Origin: Pseudomonadota bacterium
Lineage (GTDB): Bacteria > Pseudomonadota > Gammaproteobacteria > Acidiferrobacterales > Acidiferrobacteraceae
Assembly: GCA_021819125.1 (NCBI GenBank)
Contig: JAKARW010000007.1
Coordinates: 1 to 46,075, forward strand
DNA: 46,075 nt
Direction of reading: 5' to 3'
Shown: piece after piece, positions 21,286 to 33,917 of the stretch
How positions within the stretch are numbered: position 1 is the first letter of the stretch
Layout: each line of letters opens with the position of its first letter
The notes under the pieces: generated by a model
Database searches by the model: none
Told to the model about the DNA's origin: nothing
The model's input: only the letters and a program-made list of their open reading frames with translations
Position numbers and translations under genes: made by a program

Positions 21286-23385
21286 CTAACTGGCTTTCTT
21301 TATGACCTGTTCGGCGATATTGCTCGGCGCCACCGCGTAGCGCTTGAACTCCATCGCATAGGTCGCGCGCCCCTGCGTCGCCGATCGCAACGAAGTCGCA
21401 TACCCAAACATCTCGGCAAGCGGCACCTCGGCACGCACGATCTTTCCCGCCGGCGCATCTTCCATCGCCTGGATGACGCCGCGCCGCGAACTCAAATCGC
21501 CGTTCACGCTCCCCATATAATCCTCGGGCGTCACCACTTCGACCGCCATGATCGGCTCGAGAAGCGCCGGATCGGCCTTCAGGCAGCCCTCCCGAAAGGC
21601 CATGCTCGCAGCCATCTTGAAGGCGTTTTCGGACGAATCGACCTCGTGGTAGGACCCGTAGTAAAGGGCGACCTTGACGTCCACCACGGGAAAGCCGGCC
21701 TGAATGCCGCGCTCAAGGGCCTCGCGTACCCCTTTCTCGACCGCCGGTATGTACTCCCGGGGAATCACGCCACCCTTGATCTCGTCGACAAACTCAAAGC
21801 CCTTGCCGGGCGCCTGTGGCTCAATCCGCAGAAACACATGCCCATACTGGCCCCGCCCGCCGCTTTGCTTGGCGAACTTGTGTTCCTGCTCGATCTTCTT
21901 GCGAATGGTCTCGCGGTAGGCGACCTGCGGCTTGCCGACACTCGCCTCGACCCCGAATTCGCGTTTCATGCGATCGACGATAATCTCAAGGTGCAGCTCG
22001 CCCATGCCCGATATGATGGTCTGGCCCGACTCTTCATCGGTTCGCACACGAAACGATGGGTCCTCCTGGGCCAACCGCCCAAGCGCAAGCCCCATCTTCT
22101 CCTGATCGGCCTTGGTCTTCGGTTCCACTGCCTGCGAAATAACAGGCTCCGGGAACTCCATGCGCTCAAGGGTCACCACGCGTTCCGGATTGCACAGCGT
22201 GTCGCCGGTCGTCACGTTCTTCAGACCGACCGCCGCGGCGATATCGCCGGCATGCACTTCCTTGATTTCGTCGCGGTGGTTGGCGTGCATCTGCAAAAGC
22301 CGTCCAACACGCTCCTTTTTCGACTTGCCGGGGTTGAATATCGAGTCGCCGCTCTTCAACACACCGGAATAGACTCGAAAATAGACGAGCTGACCCACGA
22401 ACGGATCGGTCGCAATCTTGAATGCCAGCGCCGCGAACGGCGCGTTGTCATCGGCCGGACACTCAACCTCCGTGCCTGCCTTGTCATCCAGATGCCCCAC
22501 GATCGCCTTCTTCTCTCTTGGCGACGGCAGGTAATCGACGACCCCGTCTAGCATCGACTGCACGCCCTTGTTCTTGAACGCCGAGCCGCACAAGGTCACG
22601 ACGATCTGTGAAGCCAGACTGCGCGCGCGCAGCCCCGCCTTGATCTCCTCGACGGTCAATGTCTCCCCGCCGAGATATTTGTCCATCAAGGTTTCGTTGG
22701 CCTCGGCCGCCGCTTCGATCATGCGTTCGCGCCACTTCTCGCAATCCGCGCGCATCTCCGCCGGGATCTCGCGCTCCTCAAAGCGCATGCCCTGGGTCGT
22801 GTCGTCCCAATAGATCGCCTTCATCTTGACGAGGTCCACGACCCCCTGAAAGCGCTCCTCCGCACCGATCGGCAACTGAATGGGGACCGGTGTCGCGCCC
22901 AGACGCACCCGGATCTGCTCGACCACCCGCAGAAAATTGGCGCCGGCGCGGTCCATTTTGTTCACGAAGGCGATACGCGGCACACCGTACTTGTTGGCCT
23001 GGCGCCATACCGTTTCGGATTGCGGCTCGACCCCGCCGACTGCGCAAAACAACGCGCACGCCCCGTCGAGCACGCGGAGCGAGCGCTCGACCTCGATCGT
23101 GAAATCCACGTGGCCTGGCGTATCGATGATGTTGATGCGGTGCTCGGGGTAATTCGCGGCCATGCCTTTCCAGAAACAAGTCGTCGCGGCCGATGTGATC
23201 GTAATGCCGCGTTCCTGCTCTTGTTCCATCCAGTCCATGACCGCCGCGCCTTCATGGACTTCCCCGATCTTATGGGATACGCCCGTATAGAACAGGATCC
23301 GTTCCGTGGTCGTGGTCTTACCGGCGTCAATATGCGCCATGATGCCGATGTTGCGATAACGGTCGATTGGTGTCGTACGGGCCAC
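21286..23385 (-). CDS. fusA: elongation factor G
   Basis: EF-G is the translocase GTPase and also works with RRF in ribosome recycling. The 699-residue product (E. coli 704) shows [15 protein letters not shown] (17-31), [30 protein letters not shown] and the domain IV loop region [10 protein letters not shown]. The C-terminus [19 protein letters not shown] is standard. It lies between rpsG and tufA with short spacers. Confidence 0.98.
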   Translation of the reverse strand: MARTTPIDRYRNIGIMAHIDAGKTTTTERILFYTGVSHKIGEVHEGAAVMDWMEQEQERGITITSAATTCFWKGMAANYPEHRINIIDTPGHVDFTIEVERSLRVLDGACALFCAVGGVEPQSETVWRQANKYGVPRIAFVNKMDRAGANFLRVVEQIRVRLGATPVPIQLPIGAEERFQGVVDLVKMKAIYWDDTTQGMRFEEREIPAEMRADCEKWRERMIEAAAEANETLMDKYLGGETLTVEEIKAGLRARSLASQIVVTLCGSAFKNKGVQSMLDGVVDYLPSPREKKAIVGHLDDKAGTEVECPADDNAPFAALAFKIATDPFVGQLVYFRVYSGVLKSGDSIFNPGKSKKERVGRLLQMHANHRDEIKEVHAGDIAAAVGLKNVTTGDTLCNPERVVTLERMEFPEPVISQAVEPKTKADQEKMGLALGRLAQEDPSFRVRTDEESGQTIISGMGELHLEIIVDRMKREFGVEASVGKPQVAYRETIRKKIEQEHKFAKQSGGRGQYGHVFLRIEPQAPGKGFEFVDEIKGGVIPREYIPAVEKGVREALERGIQAGFPVVDVKVALYYGSYHEVDSSENAFKMAASMAFREGCLKADPALLEPIMAVEVVTPEDYMGSVNGDLSSRRGVIQAMEDAPAGKIVRAEVPLAEMFGYATSLRSATQGRATYAMEFKRYAVAPSNIAEQVIKKAS

Positions 23386-23423
23386 GGCCAGATCCTTACG
23401 CTAAATTCGTGAAATTGCGTGTT

Positions 23424-23894
23424 CTACCAGCGATAATGAGAAAACGCCTTGTTGGCTTCCGCCATGCGGTGGACTTCCTCGCGCTTCTTCACCGCGTTGC
23501 CACGCCGCTCGGCGGCATCCAGCAATTCCCCCGCGAGCCGCGCGCCCATGGACTTCTCGCCGCGCGAACGCGCCGCATCGACGACCCAGCGCATGGCTAA
23601 CGCGAGCTGTCGGCCCGGCCGCACTTCGACCGGCACCTGATAGGTTGCACCACCGACCCGGCGACTCTTGACCTCGACTAGCGGCTTGGCGTTGTCGATG
23701 GCCTGTTGAAACACGGCCAGCGGCTCGCCTTTGTTACGCGAAGCGATCGTTTCAAGCGCGCCATAGATGATCTTCTCGGCCACCGACTTTTTGCCGCTTT
23801 GCATCACCACGCTCATGAACTTCGTGAGCATCTCGCTCCCGTATTTCGGGTCGGGTCGGGTCGGGCGCTTGGGAACTTCTCTTCTTCTCGGCAT
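23424..23894 (-). CDS. rpsG: 30S ribosomal protein S7
   Basis: S7 nucleates the 16S 3' domain and in E. coli represses the str operon. The ATG at 23894 ([25 protein letters not shown] upstream) gives 156 residues, the usual bacterial length. Conserved [20 protein letters not shown] and the end [14 protein letters not shown] are present. The upstream in-frame start would add 14 untypical residues. Confidence 0.97.
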   Translation of the reverse strand: MPRRREVPKRPTRPDPKYGSEMLTKFMSVVMQSGKKSVAEKIIYGALETIASRNKGEPLAVFQQAIDNAKPLVEVKSRRVGGATYQVPVEVRPGRQLALAMRWVVDAARSRGEKSMGARLAGELLDAAERRGNAVKKREEVHRMAEANKAFSHYRW

Positions 23895-23971
23895 ATTCTC
23901 AACCTTCGTACCGTTTATAACGAGAAAACGCCGCACTCAAGGCGTGCGGCGTACCCGGCTTTCAAGACAGC

Positions 23972-24346
23972 CTATGACTTCGGGCGTTTCGCCCCGTACT
24001 TTGAACGGCCCTGGCGCCGGTCTGCGACGCCCGCCGTATCCAGCGATCCTCGGACCGTGTGGTAACGCACGCCCGGCAGATCCTTCACGCGGCCGCCGCG
24101 AATCAGGACGACTGAGTGCTCCTGAAGGTTATGACCCTCGCCACCTATGTAGCTCGTCACCTCGTAGCCATTGGTGAGACGAACGCGCGCGACCTTGCGC
24201 AGCGCCGAGTTCGGCTTTTTTGGCGTGGTGGTATAAACGCGAGTGCAAACCCCGCGCTTTTGCGGGCAGGCGTTCAAGGCCGGCACGGTCGTCTTCTTCC
24301 GCGGCTGTACCCGCGGCTTACGGACTAGCTGGTTAATCGTGGGCAT
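23972..24346 (-). CDS. rpsL: 30S ribosomal protein S12
   Basis: S12 is the decoding-centre protein in which streptomycin-resistance changes arise. The 124-residue product equals E. coli. It begins [20 protein letters not shown] and carries [12 protein letters not shown] (the Lys43 region) and [13 protein letters not shown] (the Lys88 region), both in the drug-sensitive wild-type form. It is the first gene after the strong promoter at 24416-24444. Confidence 0.98.
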   Translation of the reverse strand: MPTINQLVRKPRVQPRKKTTVPALNACPQKRGVCTRVYTTTPKKPNSALRKVARVRLTNGYEVTSYIGGEGHNLQEHSVVLIRGGRVKDLPGVRYHTVRGSLDTAGVADRRQGRSKYGAKRPKS

Positions 24347-24415
24347 TCATGACTCCGGTGCAAAAACTGACCTTAGACCCCAATGCACAAACGGGCCTGG
24401 CCTCAAAGGTGCGCG

Positions 24416-24444
24416 ATTGTAGGCATAATGGCGGCCCCTGTCAA
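24416..24444 (-). promoter_or_regulatory. consensus sigma-70 promoter of the str operon (rpsL start)
   Basis: On the minus strand TTGACA (24444-24439) and TACAAT (24421-24416) are separated by exactly 17 nt: a full -35 and a 5-of-6 -10. It would start a leader of about 60 nt before rpsL. The -35 lies inside the hairpin that follows rpoC, so termination of rpoBC and initiation of the str run share the same DNA. Confidence 0.82.
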
Positions 24445-24463
24445 GAGCGCTTCGACAGGGGCC
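24433..24463 (-). terminator. hairpin after rpoC overlapping the rpsL promoter
   Basis: A perfect 10-bp inverted repeat (GGCCCCTGTC 24433-24442, GACAGGGGCC 24454-24463) with an 11-nt loop begins 6 nt past the rpoC stop. No T-run follows, so it is either a weak terminator, an mRNA-processing or 3'-stabilising element, or both. Confidence 0.55.
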
Positions 24464-24469
24464 GACCCT

Positions 24470-27400
24470 TCAGGCAGACGCCGCCTTGTCGTCGCCGTCG
24501 GTGCCCTTGTCGCGCATCGGTAACAAGGCCTCGCGCAAGGCGGTCGCCTCATCCTTCTCGTCGGCGCGCTTTCGCTTGCGCTCCTGATGGTGCGCAAGCC
24601 CGCTGCCAGCCGGAATCAGACGACCGACGATCACATTTTCCTTCAAACCGCGCAGCCGATCACGCTTGCCGCTTATAGCCGCCTCGGTCAAAACGCGCGT
24701 CGTTTCCTGGAAGGAGGCCGCCGAGATAAACGACTCGGTGGCGAGCGACGCCTTGGTGATTCCAAGCAGCAGGCGTTCGGCGGTGGCCAGCCGCTTGCCG
24801 GCCACCTCGGCCTCCTCGTTGGCGTCAAGGAGCCGCGCGCGCTCAATCTGTTCACCGGGCAGGAACTGGGTGTCACCGGCATCGATGATGCGCACCTTGC
24901 GCAGCATCTGGCGCACGATCACCTCGATGTGCTTGTCATTGATCTTCACGCCCTGCAACCGGTAAACGTCCTGGACCTCATCGACGATGAAGTTGGCCAT
25001 GGCCTCCACGCCCAGCAGTCGCAAAATATCCGACGACACGGGGGGCCCATCAACGATGGCCTCGCCCTGCTCCACGGTCTCGCCCTCGAAGACCATGATG
25101 TGCCGGCCCTTCGGAATCAAGTATTCGTGTTCCTCACCCCCCTTATCGGTGATGAGCAGCCGCTGCTTACCCTTGGTGTCCTTGCCAAACGACACCACCC
25201 CGCTCGTCTCCGCCAGGATCGCGTGGTCCTTGGCCTTGCGCGCCTCAAAGAGCTCGGCCACGCGCGGCAGACCACCCGTGATATCGCGCGTCTTGGAGCT
25301 CTCCTGCGGGATACGAGCGAGCACGTCACCTACCCCGATTTTGACGCCATCATCGACTGTGATGATCGCGCCTGGCGGCAGCATGTATTTTGCCGGAATA
25401 TCCGTACCAGGTATGAAGAGGCCCTTACCCTTCTCGTCTAGGAGCGCGATCATCGGCCGGATGTCCTTGGCCCCGGAGCGGTGCTTCGGATCCAAGACCA
25501 CGTAGGTGCTAAGCCCCGTCACCTCATCGGTCTGCTTGTTGACGGTCACCCCGTCGATAAGGTCCGTGAAGGCCACGTTACCCGCCACTTCGGTGATGAT
25601 CGGGTGGGTATGGGGATCCCAGTTCGCCACCACGCGCCCGGCCTTGACCTTGTCGCCTTCACTGACGTTCAAGATCGCGCCGTAAGGGACCTTGTAGCGC
25701 TCACGGTCGCGGCCGTGTTCGTCTTGCACGATAAGTTCGCCCGACCGCGATACCGCAACGTTATTGCCGCTCGCATGACGGATCAGCTTCAGATTATTGA
25801 AGCGTACCGAACCATTGGACTTGACCTCGATCCCGCTCACCGCCGTCGCGCGCGATGCCGCGCCGCCGATGTGGAAGGTGCGCATGGTAAGCTGAGTCCC
25901 CGGCTCGCCGATACTCTGAGCCGCGATCACACCCACCGCCTCACCTTGGTTTACGAGATGCCCGCGCCCCAGGTCACGCCCGTAGCACAGCGCACAGATG
26001 CCATAACGGGTCTCGCAGGTCACGGGCGAACGCACTATGACCTGGTCAATATTGCGCTCCTCAAGCAGGCGCACCTTGCGCTCGTCAAGGAGCGTATTAT
26101 GCGCAACCAGCACACTGCTGTCGGCCGGATCAACGACGTCTCCTACGACCACGCGCCCGAGCACGCTCTCGCGTAGCGGCACCACCACCTCGCCACCCTC
26201 CACGATCACGCTCTTGCGGATTCCAACCTGGGTGCCGCAATCAGGCTCCGTGACCACCAGATCCTGGCAGACATCGACGAGCCTGCGCGTCAGATAGCCG
26301 GAGTTCGCCGTCTTTAAGGCGGTATCGGCAAGCCCCTTGCGCGCGCCGTGCGTCGAGATAAAGTACTGCAGCACGTTCAGGCCCTCACGGAAATTCGCCG
26401 TGATCGGCGTCTCAATGATGGACCCATCGGGTTTGGCCATAAGGCCGCGCATGCCTGCAAGCTGACGGATCTGCGCTGCGCTACCGCGCGCGCCGGAATC
26501 CGCCATCATATAGATGGAGTTGAATGACGGCTGAGTGACGACACGGCCGGTCGCATCGACCACATCCTCGACCCCAAGCTTATCCATCATCGACTTGGCC
26601 ACGCGCTCACTCGTGTGTGTCCAGATGTCCACCACCTTGTTGTAGCGCTCGCCGTCGGTAAGCAGTCCAGACGCATATTGCGTCTGAATACCGCGCACCT
26701 CGGCCTCGGCGTCGCCGATGATCTTGGCCTTCTCGGCGGGCGTCACCATGTCGTTCACGCCAATCGAGATGCCGGCGCGCGCCGCGAACGCAAAACCGGT
26801 ATACATGAGCTGGTCGGCGAAGATCACGGTCTCTTTCAGGCCGACCTGCCGGTAGCAGGCATTGATGAGCTCCGAGATGGTCTTTTTCTTCAAGTCGCGG
26901 TTCACGAGCGCAAACGGCAAGCCTTGCGGCAGAAGCTCCGACAAGAGCGCCCGGCCCACCGTCGTCTCCACGAGCTTGATGGTCTTGACCTTGTTACCGG
27001 CCTCATCGATCGTGACCTCGGGGATGCGCACGCGGCACTTCGCATGCAGCGCCACCTTGCGGCTCTCATAGGCCCGATGGACCTCGGCCACGTCGGCAAA
27101 CACCTTGCCCTCGCCTAGAGCGTTCACACGCACGCGGGTCATATAGTAGAGTCCGAGTACGATATCCTGCGACGGGACGATGATCGGCTCCCCGTTTGCC
27201 GGCGACAGGATGTTGTTCGAGGACATCATGAGGCTGCGCGCCTCGAGCTGTGCCTCGAGCGAAAGCGGAACATGCACCGCCATCTGGTCGCCGTCGAAAT
27301 CCGCGTTGTAGGGCGCGCAGACGAGCGGGTGAAGCTGGATGGCCTTACCCTCGACGAGCACGGGCTCGAACGCCTGAATACCCAGACGATGAAGCGTGGG

Positions 27401-28678
27401 TGCCCGGTTTAGCAGCACCGGGTGCTCGCGTATGACCTCCTCCAGGATATCCCAGACCTCGGGACTGGCCTGTTCGACCATCTTTTTCGCCGCCTTGATG
27501 GTCGTCGCCAACCCGCGCATCTCAAGTTTGCTGAAGATAAAGGGCTTGAAAAGCTCAAGCGCCATCTTTTTCGGGAGCCCGCACTGATGCAACTTCAAGG
27601 CGGGGCCGACCACGATGACCGAGCGCCCGGAGTAGTCCACGCGCTTGCCAAGCAGGTTTTGGCGAAAGCGTCCCTGCTTGCCCTTGATCATGTCCGCGAG
27701 CGATTTCAGCTGGCGCTTGTTGGCGCCGGTAATAGCCTTGCCGCGCCGCCCATTGTCAAGCAGGGCGTCGACCGCCTCCTGCAGCATGCGCTTTTCATTA
27801 CGCACGATGATGTCGGGGGCATTTAAGTCCAGCAGCCGCTTCAGACGATTGTTGCGGTTGATTACGCGCCGGTACAGGTCATTTAGGTCCGATGTCGCAA
27901 ACCGCCCGCCATCGAGCGGCACAAGCGGCCGAAGCTCTGGCGGCAAGACCGGTAATATCTCGATGACCATCCACTCAGGCCGGTTTCCAGAATGCAGGAA
28001 GGCCTCGATAACCTTGAGGCGCTTGGCAAGCTTCTTGATCTTGGTCTCCGAGGTCGTGGCACCCAGTTCCTCGCGCAGCTTGGCGGCCTCTCCGGCAAGA
28101 TCGATCCCCCGCAGAAGGTCGCGAACCGCCTCGGCGCCCATGCGTGCGTCAAACTCGTCGCCGTATTGCTCAATGGCCTCCAGATAGGCGTCTTCCGACA
28201 AAAGCTGGCTGCGCTCAAGCGGCGTCATGCCGGGATCGACAACCACATAGGCCTCGAAATACAGCACGCGCTCGATATCGCGCAGGGTCATGTCGAGGAC
28301 AAGCCCCATGCGCGAAGGCAGGGACTTCAAAAACCAGATATGAGCCACCGGACTTGCAAGGTCGATATGTCCCATGCGCTCTCGGCGCACCTTCGAAAGC
28401 GTCACCTCGACCCCGCACTTCTCGCAGATGACGCCGCGATGCTTCAGGCGCTTATACTTGCCGCATAGGCACTCGTAATCCTTGATGGGACCAAAGATCT
28501 TTGCGCAGAATAGCCCGTCACGCTCGGGCTTGAATGTGCGGTAGTTGATCGTCTCGGGCTTCTTGACCTCCCCAAACGACCACGAGCGTATCTTATCCGG
28601 GGACGCAAGACCGATCCGAATGGAATCGAAATCCTCGGTCTTACCTGACTGCTTAAATAAATTAAATAGGTCTTTCAA
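24470..28678 (-). CDS. rpoC: RNA polymerase subunit beta'
   Basis: Beta' carries the catalytic Mg-binding aspartates and the clamp of RNA polymerase. The 1,402-residue product (E. coli 1,407) has the N-terminal zinc ribbon ([20 protein letters not shown]), the active-site motif [12 protein letters not shown] near residues 458-469, and the second zinc site [11 protein letters not shown] near 889. The trigger-loop region [18 protein letters not shown] is also present. It follows rpoB by 64 nt. Confidence 0.98.
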   Translation of the reverse strand: MKDLFNLFKQSGKTEDFDSIRIGLASPDKIRSWSFGEVKKPETINYRTFKPERDGLFCAKIFGPIKDYECLCGKYKRLKHRGVICEKCGVEVTLSKVRRERMGHIDLASPVAHIWFLKSLPSRMGLVLDMTLRDIERVLYFEAYVVVDPGMTPLERSQLLSEDAYLEAIEQYGDEFDARMGAEAVRDLLRGIDLAGEAAKLREELGATTSETKIKKLAKRLKVIEAFLHSGNRPEWMVIEILPVLPPELRPLVPLDGGRFATSDLNDLYRRVINRNNRLKRLLDLNAPDIIVRNEKRMLQEAVDALLDNGRRGKAITGANKRQLKSLADMIKGKQGRFRQNLLGKRVDYSGRSVIVVGPALKLHQCGLPKKMALELFKPFIFSKLEMRGLATTIKAAKKMVEQASPEVWDILEEVIREHPVLLNRAPTLHRLGIQAFEPVLVEGKAIQLHPLVCAPYNADFDGDQMAVHVPLSLEAQLEARSLMMSSNNILSPANGEPIIVPSQDIVLGLYYMTRVRVNALGEGKVFADVAEVHRAYESRKVALHAKCRVRIPEVTIDEAGNKVKTIKLVETTVGRALLSELLPQGLPFALVNRDLKKKTISELINACYRQVGLKETVIFADQLMYTGFAFAARAGISIGVNDMVTPAEKAKIIGDAEAEVRGIQTQYASGLLTDGERYNKVVDIWTHTSERVAKSMMDKLGVEDVVDATGRVVTQPSFNSIYMMADSGARGSAAQIRQLAGMRGLMAKPDGSIIETPITANFREGLNVLQYFISTHGARKGLADTALKTANSGYLTRRLVDVCQDLVVTEPDCGTQVGIRKSVIVEGGEVVVPLRESVLGRVVVGDVVDPADSSVLVAHNTLLDERKVRLLEERNIDQVIVRSPVTCETRYGICALCYGRDLGRGHLVNQGEAVGVIAAQSIGEPGTQLTMRTFHIGGAASRATAVSGIEVKSNGSVRFNNLKLIRHASGNNVAVSRSGELIVQDEHGRDRERYKVPYGAILNVSEGDKVKAGRVVANWDPHTHPIITEVAGNVAFTDLIDGVTVNKQTDEVTGLSTYVVLDPKHRSGAKDIRPMIALLDEKGKGLFIPGTDIPAKYMLPPGAIITVDDGVKIGVGDVLARIPQESSKTRDITGGLPRVAELFEARKAKDHAILAETSGVVSFGKDTKGKQRLLITDKGGEEHEYLIPKGRHIMVFEGETVEQGEAIVDGPPVSSDILRLLGVEAMANFIVDEVQDVYRLQGVKINDKHIEVIVRQMLRKVRIIDAGDTQFLPGEQIERARLLDANEEAEVAGKRLATAERLLLGITKASLATESFISAASFQETTRVLTEAAISGKRDRLRGLKENVIVGRLIPAGSGLAHHQERKRKRADEKDEATALREALLPMRDKGTDGDDKAASA

Positions 28679-28742
28679 GTCGATCTCCTCAACGCGGCCA
28701 GTGTCTCGACCTGTCGTTTGCGGTCAAATGTCGCAGAGCGGG

Positions 28743-31700
28743 TTATCCTTGATCGAGTTCGATATCGATACCGAGTGAACGGATTTCCTTGATAAGCACG
28801 TTGAACGATTCGGGCATACCAGCCTCCATCTTATGGTCGCCCTTCACAATATTCTCAAACATCTTGGTTCGGCCGGTCACATCATCCGATTTCACGGTCA
28901 GCATCTCCTGCAAGGTATAGGCGGCACCATAGGCCTCCAGCGCCCAGACCTCCATTTCGCCAAACCGTTGACCTCCGGACTGCGCCTTGCCGCCAAGCGG
29001 CTGCTGTGTCACGAGACTGTAAGGACCCGTCGAGCGCGCATGCATCTTGTCGTCGACGAGATGGTTTAGTTTCAGCATGTACATATAGCCGACGGTGATG
29101 GGCCGATCGAAGGCCTCTCCGGTGCGGCCATCATACAGGGTCGTCTGACCGGTACGCGGCAGGCCGGCAAGCTCCAGCAGGTCCATGATCTCCTCTTCGG
29201 TGGCGCCATCGAACACCGGTGTCGCTATCGGCACGCCCTTCACCAGATTGCCGGCAAGACCCACGATCTCGGCGTCGCTCAGCGAGCCGATATCCTCCTT
29301 CTGGCCCCCGCTGTTATAGACCTTCTCCAGAAACTCGCGGACCTTGGCGGCCGCGGCCTGCTGCTTTAGCATCTCGTTGATCTTGTTGCCAAGCCCGCGC
29401 GCCGCCCACCCGAGATGGGTCTCCAGAACCTGGCCCACATTCATGCGCGATGGCACGCCAAGCGGGTTCAGGACGATGTCGATCGTGTCCCCATTGGCCA
29501 TGTACGGCATGTCCTCCACGGGAACGATGCGCGATATGACGCCCTTGTTACCGTGCCGCCCGGCCATCTTGTCGCCCGGCTGGAGTCTGCGCTTCACGGC
29601 CACATAGACTTTTACCATCTTCAGCACGCCAGGCGGCAGATCGTCGCCGGCTATGAGCTTCTGACGCTTCTCCTCGAGCTTGGCATCGAACTCGATCTTC
29701 TGCTGCGCCAAGTGGTCGCGAATCGCCTCGACCGCCTCGCTCACCCCCTCATCGCGCATCCGGACCTCGAACCATTGCGCATGGTTCAGCCCTTCGAGAT
29801 AGCCCTTCGTGACCTTGTCGCCGGCCTTCAAGCCCTTGGGACCGCCCTCCGCGGCCTTGCCGACGAGCAGGTTCTCGATACGGCCGAAGGCATCGTTCTC
29901 GACAATCCGATACTGGTCATTCAGATCCTTCCTAATGCCTACCAGCGCCTGCTCCTCGTTCTGGCGCGCGCGCGCATCCTTCTCCACGCCATCACGGGTG
30001 AATACCTGCACGTCGATAACCGTGCCCGACATGCCGGAAGGCAACCGTAGAGAGCTGTCTTTCACGTCGGAGGCCTTCTCCCCGAAGATCGCGCGCAACA
30101 GCTTCTCTTCGGGCGTAAGCTGCGTCTCGCCCTTGGGTGTCACCTTGCCGACCAGGATATCGCCTGGATTCACCTCGGCACCGATGTAGATGATCCCCGA
30201 CTCGTCGAGTTTAGACAGCGCGCCCTCACCCACGTTCGGGATATCGCGCGTGATCTCCTCAGGCCCGAGCTTGGTGTCGCGCGATACCGTCGAGAGCTCC
30301 TCGATGTGAATGGTGGTGAACGTATCGTCCTCCACCACACGCTCGGATATCAAAATCGAATCCTCGAAGTTGTACCCGTTCCAGGGCATGAACGCGATCA
30401 GAACGTTACGCCCAAGCGCGAGCTCGCCCATGTCGGTCGAGGGCCCATCGGCCAGCACATCACCCTTGGCGATGATGTCGCCCACGCGCACCAGCGGCTT
30501 TTGGTTGATGTTCGTGTTCTGATTCGAACGCGTGTACTTGATGAGGTTGTAGATATCGACGCCCGCTTTGTCGGTCTCGGTCTCCTCATCGTTGACGCGC
30601 ACCACAATCCGGCTTGCATCCACCGAATCCACGCGTCCGCCGCGCCGCGCCGTGACCGCGACCCCGGAGTCGACCGCAACAGTCCGCTCCATGCCGGTCC
30701 CGACAAGCGGTTTCTCGGACCGCAAGGTGGGCACCGCCTGGCGCTGCATGTTCGAACCCATGAGTGCGCGGTTTGCATCATCGTGCTCAAGAAACGGAAT
30801 GAGCGAAGCCGCCACCGACACGATCTGCGCGGGTGCGACGTCGATGTAATCGACCTTGGACACAGCCGACAACGTAAACTCGTTGCGATGGCGGCATGAC
30901 ACCATCTCGTCGGTCAGGCGCCCTTCGGCGTCCACCGCGGCATTGGCCTGGGCAATAATGAACTTGCCTTCCTCGATCGCCGACAGATACTCGATCTTGT
31001 CGGTCACGCGGCCATCGACCACCTTGCGGTAGGGTGTCTCGAGAAACCCGTACTCATTGGTGCGCGCATAGACCGCGAGCGAGTTGATAAGCCCGATGTT
31101 TGGCCCTTCCGGCGTCTCAATCGGGCACACCCGGCCGTAATGCGTCGGGTGGACATCGCGCACCTCGAAGCCCGCGCGTTCGCGTGTAAGCCCCCCGGGG
31201 CCCAGCGCCGACACGCGCCGCTTGTGGGTGACCTCAGACAGCGGGTTGGTCTGATCCATGAACTGCGAAAGCTGACTCGAACCAAAAAACTCCTTGATGA
31301 CCGCCGACACCGGCTTGGCGTTGATGAGTTCCTGGGGCATCAGGTTCTCGGACTCGGCCAGGCTCAGGCGCTCCTTGACCGCGCGTTCCACGCGCACGAG
31401 CCCGATCCGAAACTGGTTTTCGGCAAGCTCCCCCACCGAACGCACGCGGCGGTTGCCGAGGTGGTCGATATCGTCGATCTCGCCCTGGCCATTTTTAAGA
31501 CCAATGAGGACCCTCATGACGTCGATGATGTCGTCACGGCTCAGAATGCCCGGTCCCTCATCGCTACCGCGCCCGAGGCGGCGATTGAACTTCATGCGCC
31601 CGACAGCCGACAAATCGTAGCGATCGAGACTAAAAAACAGGCTTGCAAAAAGATTCTGCGCGGCCTCCTTCGTGGGCGGCTCCCCGGGACGCATCATGCG

Positions 31701-32834
31701 ATAAATCTCGATCTGCGCCTCCATGGCATCACGCGTCGAATCGATCCGTAACGTATCCGATATATACGAACCGCGATCCAGCTCGTTTGTATAGAGCGTC
31801 CGGATCTCGGCGATTCCGGCCTTCATGAACTTCTGTATCAGATCCGCCGTCACGACCTCGTTGGCCTGGGCAATCAACTCGCCGGTCGCGGCGTCAATGA
31901 CGTCTTCGCCCAACGGGCGCCCTGCCAGAAACGCCACGACGTTCTCCGGCGGGATCAGAAGCTCCGTCATCTTGGCCTTGTCGATCTCGCGCACATGGCG
32001 CGCGGTGATGCGCTGGTCCTTCTTTACGATCACATCGCCCGCAGGCGACGCGATATCAAAATCCGCCTGCTCTCCGCGCAGCCTCTGGGCAATCAGCTTC
32101 AAGCGCACATTGCCATCGGCAAGCAGAAAGGTGTCCATCTCAAAAAACGTCTGCAGGATATCCTGGCCGCTCATGCCAAGCGCGCGCAAAAGCGTCGTGG
32201 CCGGCAGCTTGCGGCGCCGATCGATGCGCACGTAGAGGAAATCCTTCGGGTCGAACTCGAAATCGAGCCACGAACCGCGATAAGGAATGATGCGCGCCGA
32301 GAACAAAAGCTTCCCGGATGAATGGGTCTTGCCGTAATCATGATCGAAAAACACGCCGGGAGACCGATGCAACTGGGAAACAATGACGCGTTCCGTGCCG
32401 TTGATGATGAACGTCCCGTTCTCGGTCATGAGCGGGATTTCCCCTAGGTAAACCTCCTGCTCCTTGATATCGCGCACCGACTTGGCGCCGGTCGTCTCAT
32501 CCTTCGAGAACACCACGAGGCGCAAAAGGACGCGAAGCGGGGCTGCGTATATGAGCCCGCGCTGCTGGCATTCCTTGACATCGAACAAGGGTGTCCCCAG
32601 CCGATAACTTACGAACTCGAGTGCCGCCGTCCCGTTGTAGGATTCGATCGGAAATACCGACTTGAACGCCGCCTGCAGCCCCTGATCGATGCGCTGCGTG
32701 CGCTCGACATCGGCCTGCAAAAACCCTTGATACGACTCTTTCTGCGTCGCGAGCAGATACGGAACTTGCAAGAGACTCGGGCGCTTGCCAAAACTCTTGC
32801 GGATGCGCTTTTTCTCGGTGAATGAATAGCTCAT
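28743..32834 (-). CDS. rpoB: RNA polymerase subunit beta
   Basis: Beta forms half of the catalytic cleft and the rifampicin pocket. The 1,363-residue product (E. coli 1,342) begins [20 protein letters not shown]. The rifampicin region [20 protein letters not shown] (about residues 511-530), followed by [12 protein letters not shown], is wild-type. The C-terminal part has [19 protein letters not shown] and [20 protein letters not shown]. It is preceded by a hairpin-containing gap after rplL, a common attenuation or processing point. Confidence 0.98.
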   Translation of the reverse strand: MSYSFTEKKRIRKSFGKRPSLLQVPYLLATQKESYQGFLQADVERTQRIDQGLQAAFKSVFPIESYNGTAALEFVSYRLGTPLFDVKECQQRGLIYAAPLRVLLRLVVFSKDETTGAKSVRDIKEQEVYLGEIPLMTENGTFIINGTERVIVSQLHRSPGVFFDHDYGKTHSSGKLLFSARIIPYRGSWLDFEFDPKDFLYVRIDRRRKLPATTLLRALGMSGQDILQTFFEMDTFLLADGNVRLKLIAQRLRGEQADFDIASPAGDVIVKKDQRITARHVREIDKAKMTELLIPPENVVAFLAGRPLGEDVIDAATGELIAQANEVVTADLIQKFMKAGIAEIRTLYTNELDRGSYISDTLRIDSTRDAMEAQIEIYRMMRPGEPPTKEAAQNLFASLFFSLDRYDLSAVGRMKFNRRLGRGSDEGPGILSRDDIIDVMRVLIGLKNGQGEIDDIDHLGNRRVRSVGELAENQFRIGLVRVERAVKERLSLAESENLMPQELINAKPVSAVIKEFFGSSQLSQFMDQTNPLSEVTHKRRVSALGPGGLTRERAGFEVRDVHPTHYGRVCPIETPEGPNIGLINSLAVYARTNEYGFLETPYRKVVDGRVTDKIEYLSAIEEGKFIIAQANAAVDAEGRLTDEMVSCRHRNEFTLSAVSKVDYIDVAPAQIVSVAASLIPFLEHDDANRALMGSNMQRQAVPTLRSEKPLVGTGMERTVAVDSGVAVTARRGGRVDSVDASRIVVRVNDEETETDKAGVDIYNLIKYTRSNQNTNINQKPLVRVGDIIAKGDVLADGPSTDMGELALGRNVLIAFMPWNGYNFEDSILISERVVEDDTFTTIHIEELSTVSRDTKLGPEEITRDIPNVGEGALSKLDESGIIYIGAEVNPGDILVGKVTPKGETQLTPEEKLLRAIFGEKASDVKDSSLRLPSGMSGTVIDVQVFTRDGVEKDARARQNEEQALVGIRKDLNDQYRIVENDAFGRIENLLVGKAAEGGPKGLKAGDKVTKGYLEGLNHAQWFEVRMRDEGVSEAVEAIRDHLAQQKIEFDAKLEEKRQKLIAGDDLPPGVLKMVKVYVAVKRRLQPGDKMAGRHGNKGVISRIVPVEDMPYMANGDTIDIVLNPLGVPSRMNVGQVLETHLGWAARGLGNKINEMLKQQAAAAKVREFLEKVYNSGGQKEDIGSLSDAEIVGLAGNLVKGVPIATPVFDGATEEEIMDLLELAGLPRTGQTTLYDGRTGEAFDRPITVGYMYMLKLNHLVDDKMHARSTGPYSLVTQQPLGGKAQSGGQRFGEMEVWALEAYGAAYTLQEMLTVKSDDVTGRTKMFENIVKGDHKMEAGMPESFNVLIKEIRSLGIDIELDQG

Positions 32835-32884
32835 AGGTTCCTCAGCTCTGGGTATCCGGACGATTCCGAACGATAGACAAAGAC

Positions 32885-32912
32885 GGACAGGCCGGTTCGC
32901 ACCAGCCTGTCC
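32885..32912 (-). promoter_or_regulatory. rplL-rpoB intercistronic hairpin
   Basis: A perfect 8-bp stem (GGACAGGC 32885-32892, GCCTGTCC 32905-32912) with a 12-nt loop lies in the 127-nt gap between rplL and rpoB. Only a weak T-rich stretch follows. In E. coli this gap holds a partial terminator and an RNase III site that lower rpoBC expression relative to the ribosomal genes; the same role is inferred here. Confidence 0.5.
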
Positions 32913-32961
32913 CGACGATCACCCTGTCGTCACCGCTATTTTCTGGGGCAATCAGCCACCC

Positions 32962-33345
32962 TTACTTCAGGTCGACCTTGGCGCCAGCCTCTTCCAGCTG
33001 CTTTTTCATGGTCTGCGCGTCCGCCTTGGCCACCGCTTCCTTGACCGTCGCAGGCGCTGACTCGACCAAGTCCTTCGCCTCCTTCAAGCCGAGATTGGTG
33101 ATCGCGCGTACCGCCTTGATCACGCCGACCTTGTTGTCTCCGATCGCGGTGAGCACGACATCGAAGCTCTCCTTCTCGGCCGCCGCGGCGGCTCCGGGAG
33201 CCGCCGCGCCCGGCGCCGCAACCGCGACCGCGGCAGCCGCAGCCGACACACCGAACTTCTCTTCCATTTCCTTGATCAACGTCGACAGGTCGAGAACCGA
33301 CATGTTCGCAATCGCGTTCAGGATTTCTTCCTTCGATACCGCCAT
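32962..33345 (-). CDS. rplL: 50S ribosomal protein L7/L12
   Basis: L7/L12 forms the mobile stalk that recruits translation factors; several dimers bind L10. The 127-residue product (E. coli 121) has the N-terminal dimerisation domain ([20 protein letters not shown]) and a long Ala/Pro hinge at about residues 35-56. The C-terminal factor-binding domain includes [20 protein letters not shown]. It follows rplJ. Confidence 0.98.
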   Translation of the reverse strand: MAVSKEEILNAIANMSVLDLSTLIKEMEEKFGVSAAAAAVAVAAPGAAAPGAAAAAEKESFDVVLTAIGDNKVGVIKAVRAITNLGLKEAKDLVESAPATVKEAVAKADAQTMKKQLEEAGAKVDLK

Positions 33346-33398
33346 GATGCTATCTCCTCGAAAATTGACTTAACCTTTAAAGCCTTGAAGGCGCGACG

Positions 33399-33917
33399 TT
33401 ACTGGGCCTTATCGCGTATCGCCGCAAGCGTCCGCACAAACCGCGCCGGCACCTCGTTCAATGTGCGCACAAACTGCGCGACCGGCGCTTGCATGGTGCG
33501 CATCAAAGTCGCCAGCAGCACCTCGCGGCTTGGCAGAAGCGCCAGCGCCTTAAGCTGCTCGCTGGTCATGAGCACACCATCCATGGCGCCGACCTTGATC
33601 ACGAACTTGTCGTTGGCACGCGCAAACTCGCTCAAGACCTTGGCAACCGCCACCGGGTCGGATGACGCCGCGAAGGCCAACGGCCCCTTCAGGTGGTCAT
33701 CGAGACAGGCAAACGACGTGTTTGCCACCACCCGTCGCACCAAGGTGTTCTTGACGACCTTGACGTACACGCCGGCCTTGCGCGCCTCGGCGCGCAGGCT
33801 CGTCATCTGCGCCACGGTCAGTCCCCGGTACTCGGCCACAACCGCCGCTTCGGCGCCGGCAATGGCGGCGGAGACTTCGGCTACGACCGCCTTCTTTTGC
33901 TCAAGATTGAGACTCAA
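33399..33917 (-). CDS. rplJ: 50S ribosomal protein L10
   Basis: L10 anchors L7/L12 dimers at the stalk base and, as an L10-L12 complex, usually represses its own mRNA. The 172-residue product (E. coli 165) begins MSLNLEQKKAVVAEVSAAIA and has VVAEYRGLTVAQMTSLRAEA and VKNTLVRRVV. The 147-nt upstream gap is structured, consistent with an L10 leader. Confidence 0.97.
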   Translation of the reverse strand: MSLNLEQKKAVVAEVSAAIAGAEAAVVAEYRGLTVAQMTSLRAEARKAGVYVKVVKNTLVRRVVANTSFACLDDHLKGPLAFAASSDPVAVAKVLSEFARANDKFVIKVGAMDGVLMTSEQLKALALLPSREVLLATLMRTMQAPVAQFVRTLNEVPARFVRTLAAIRDKAQ

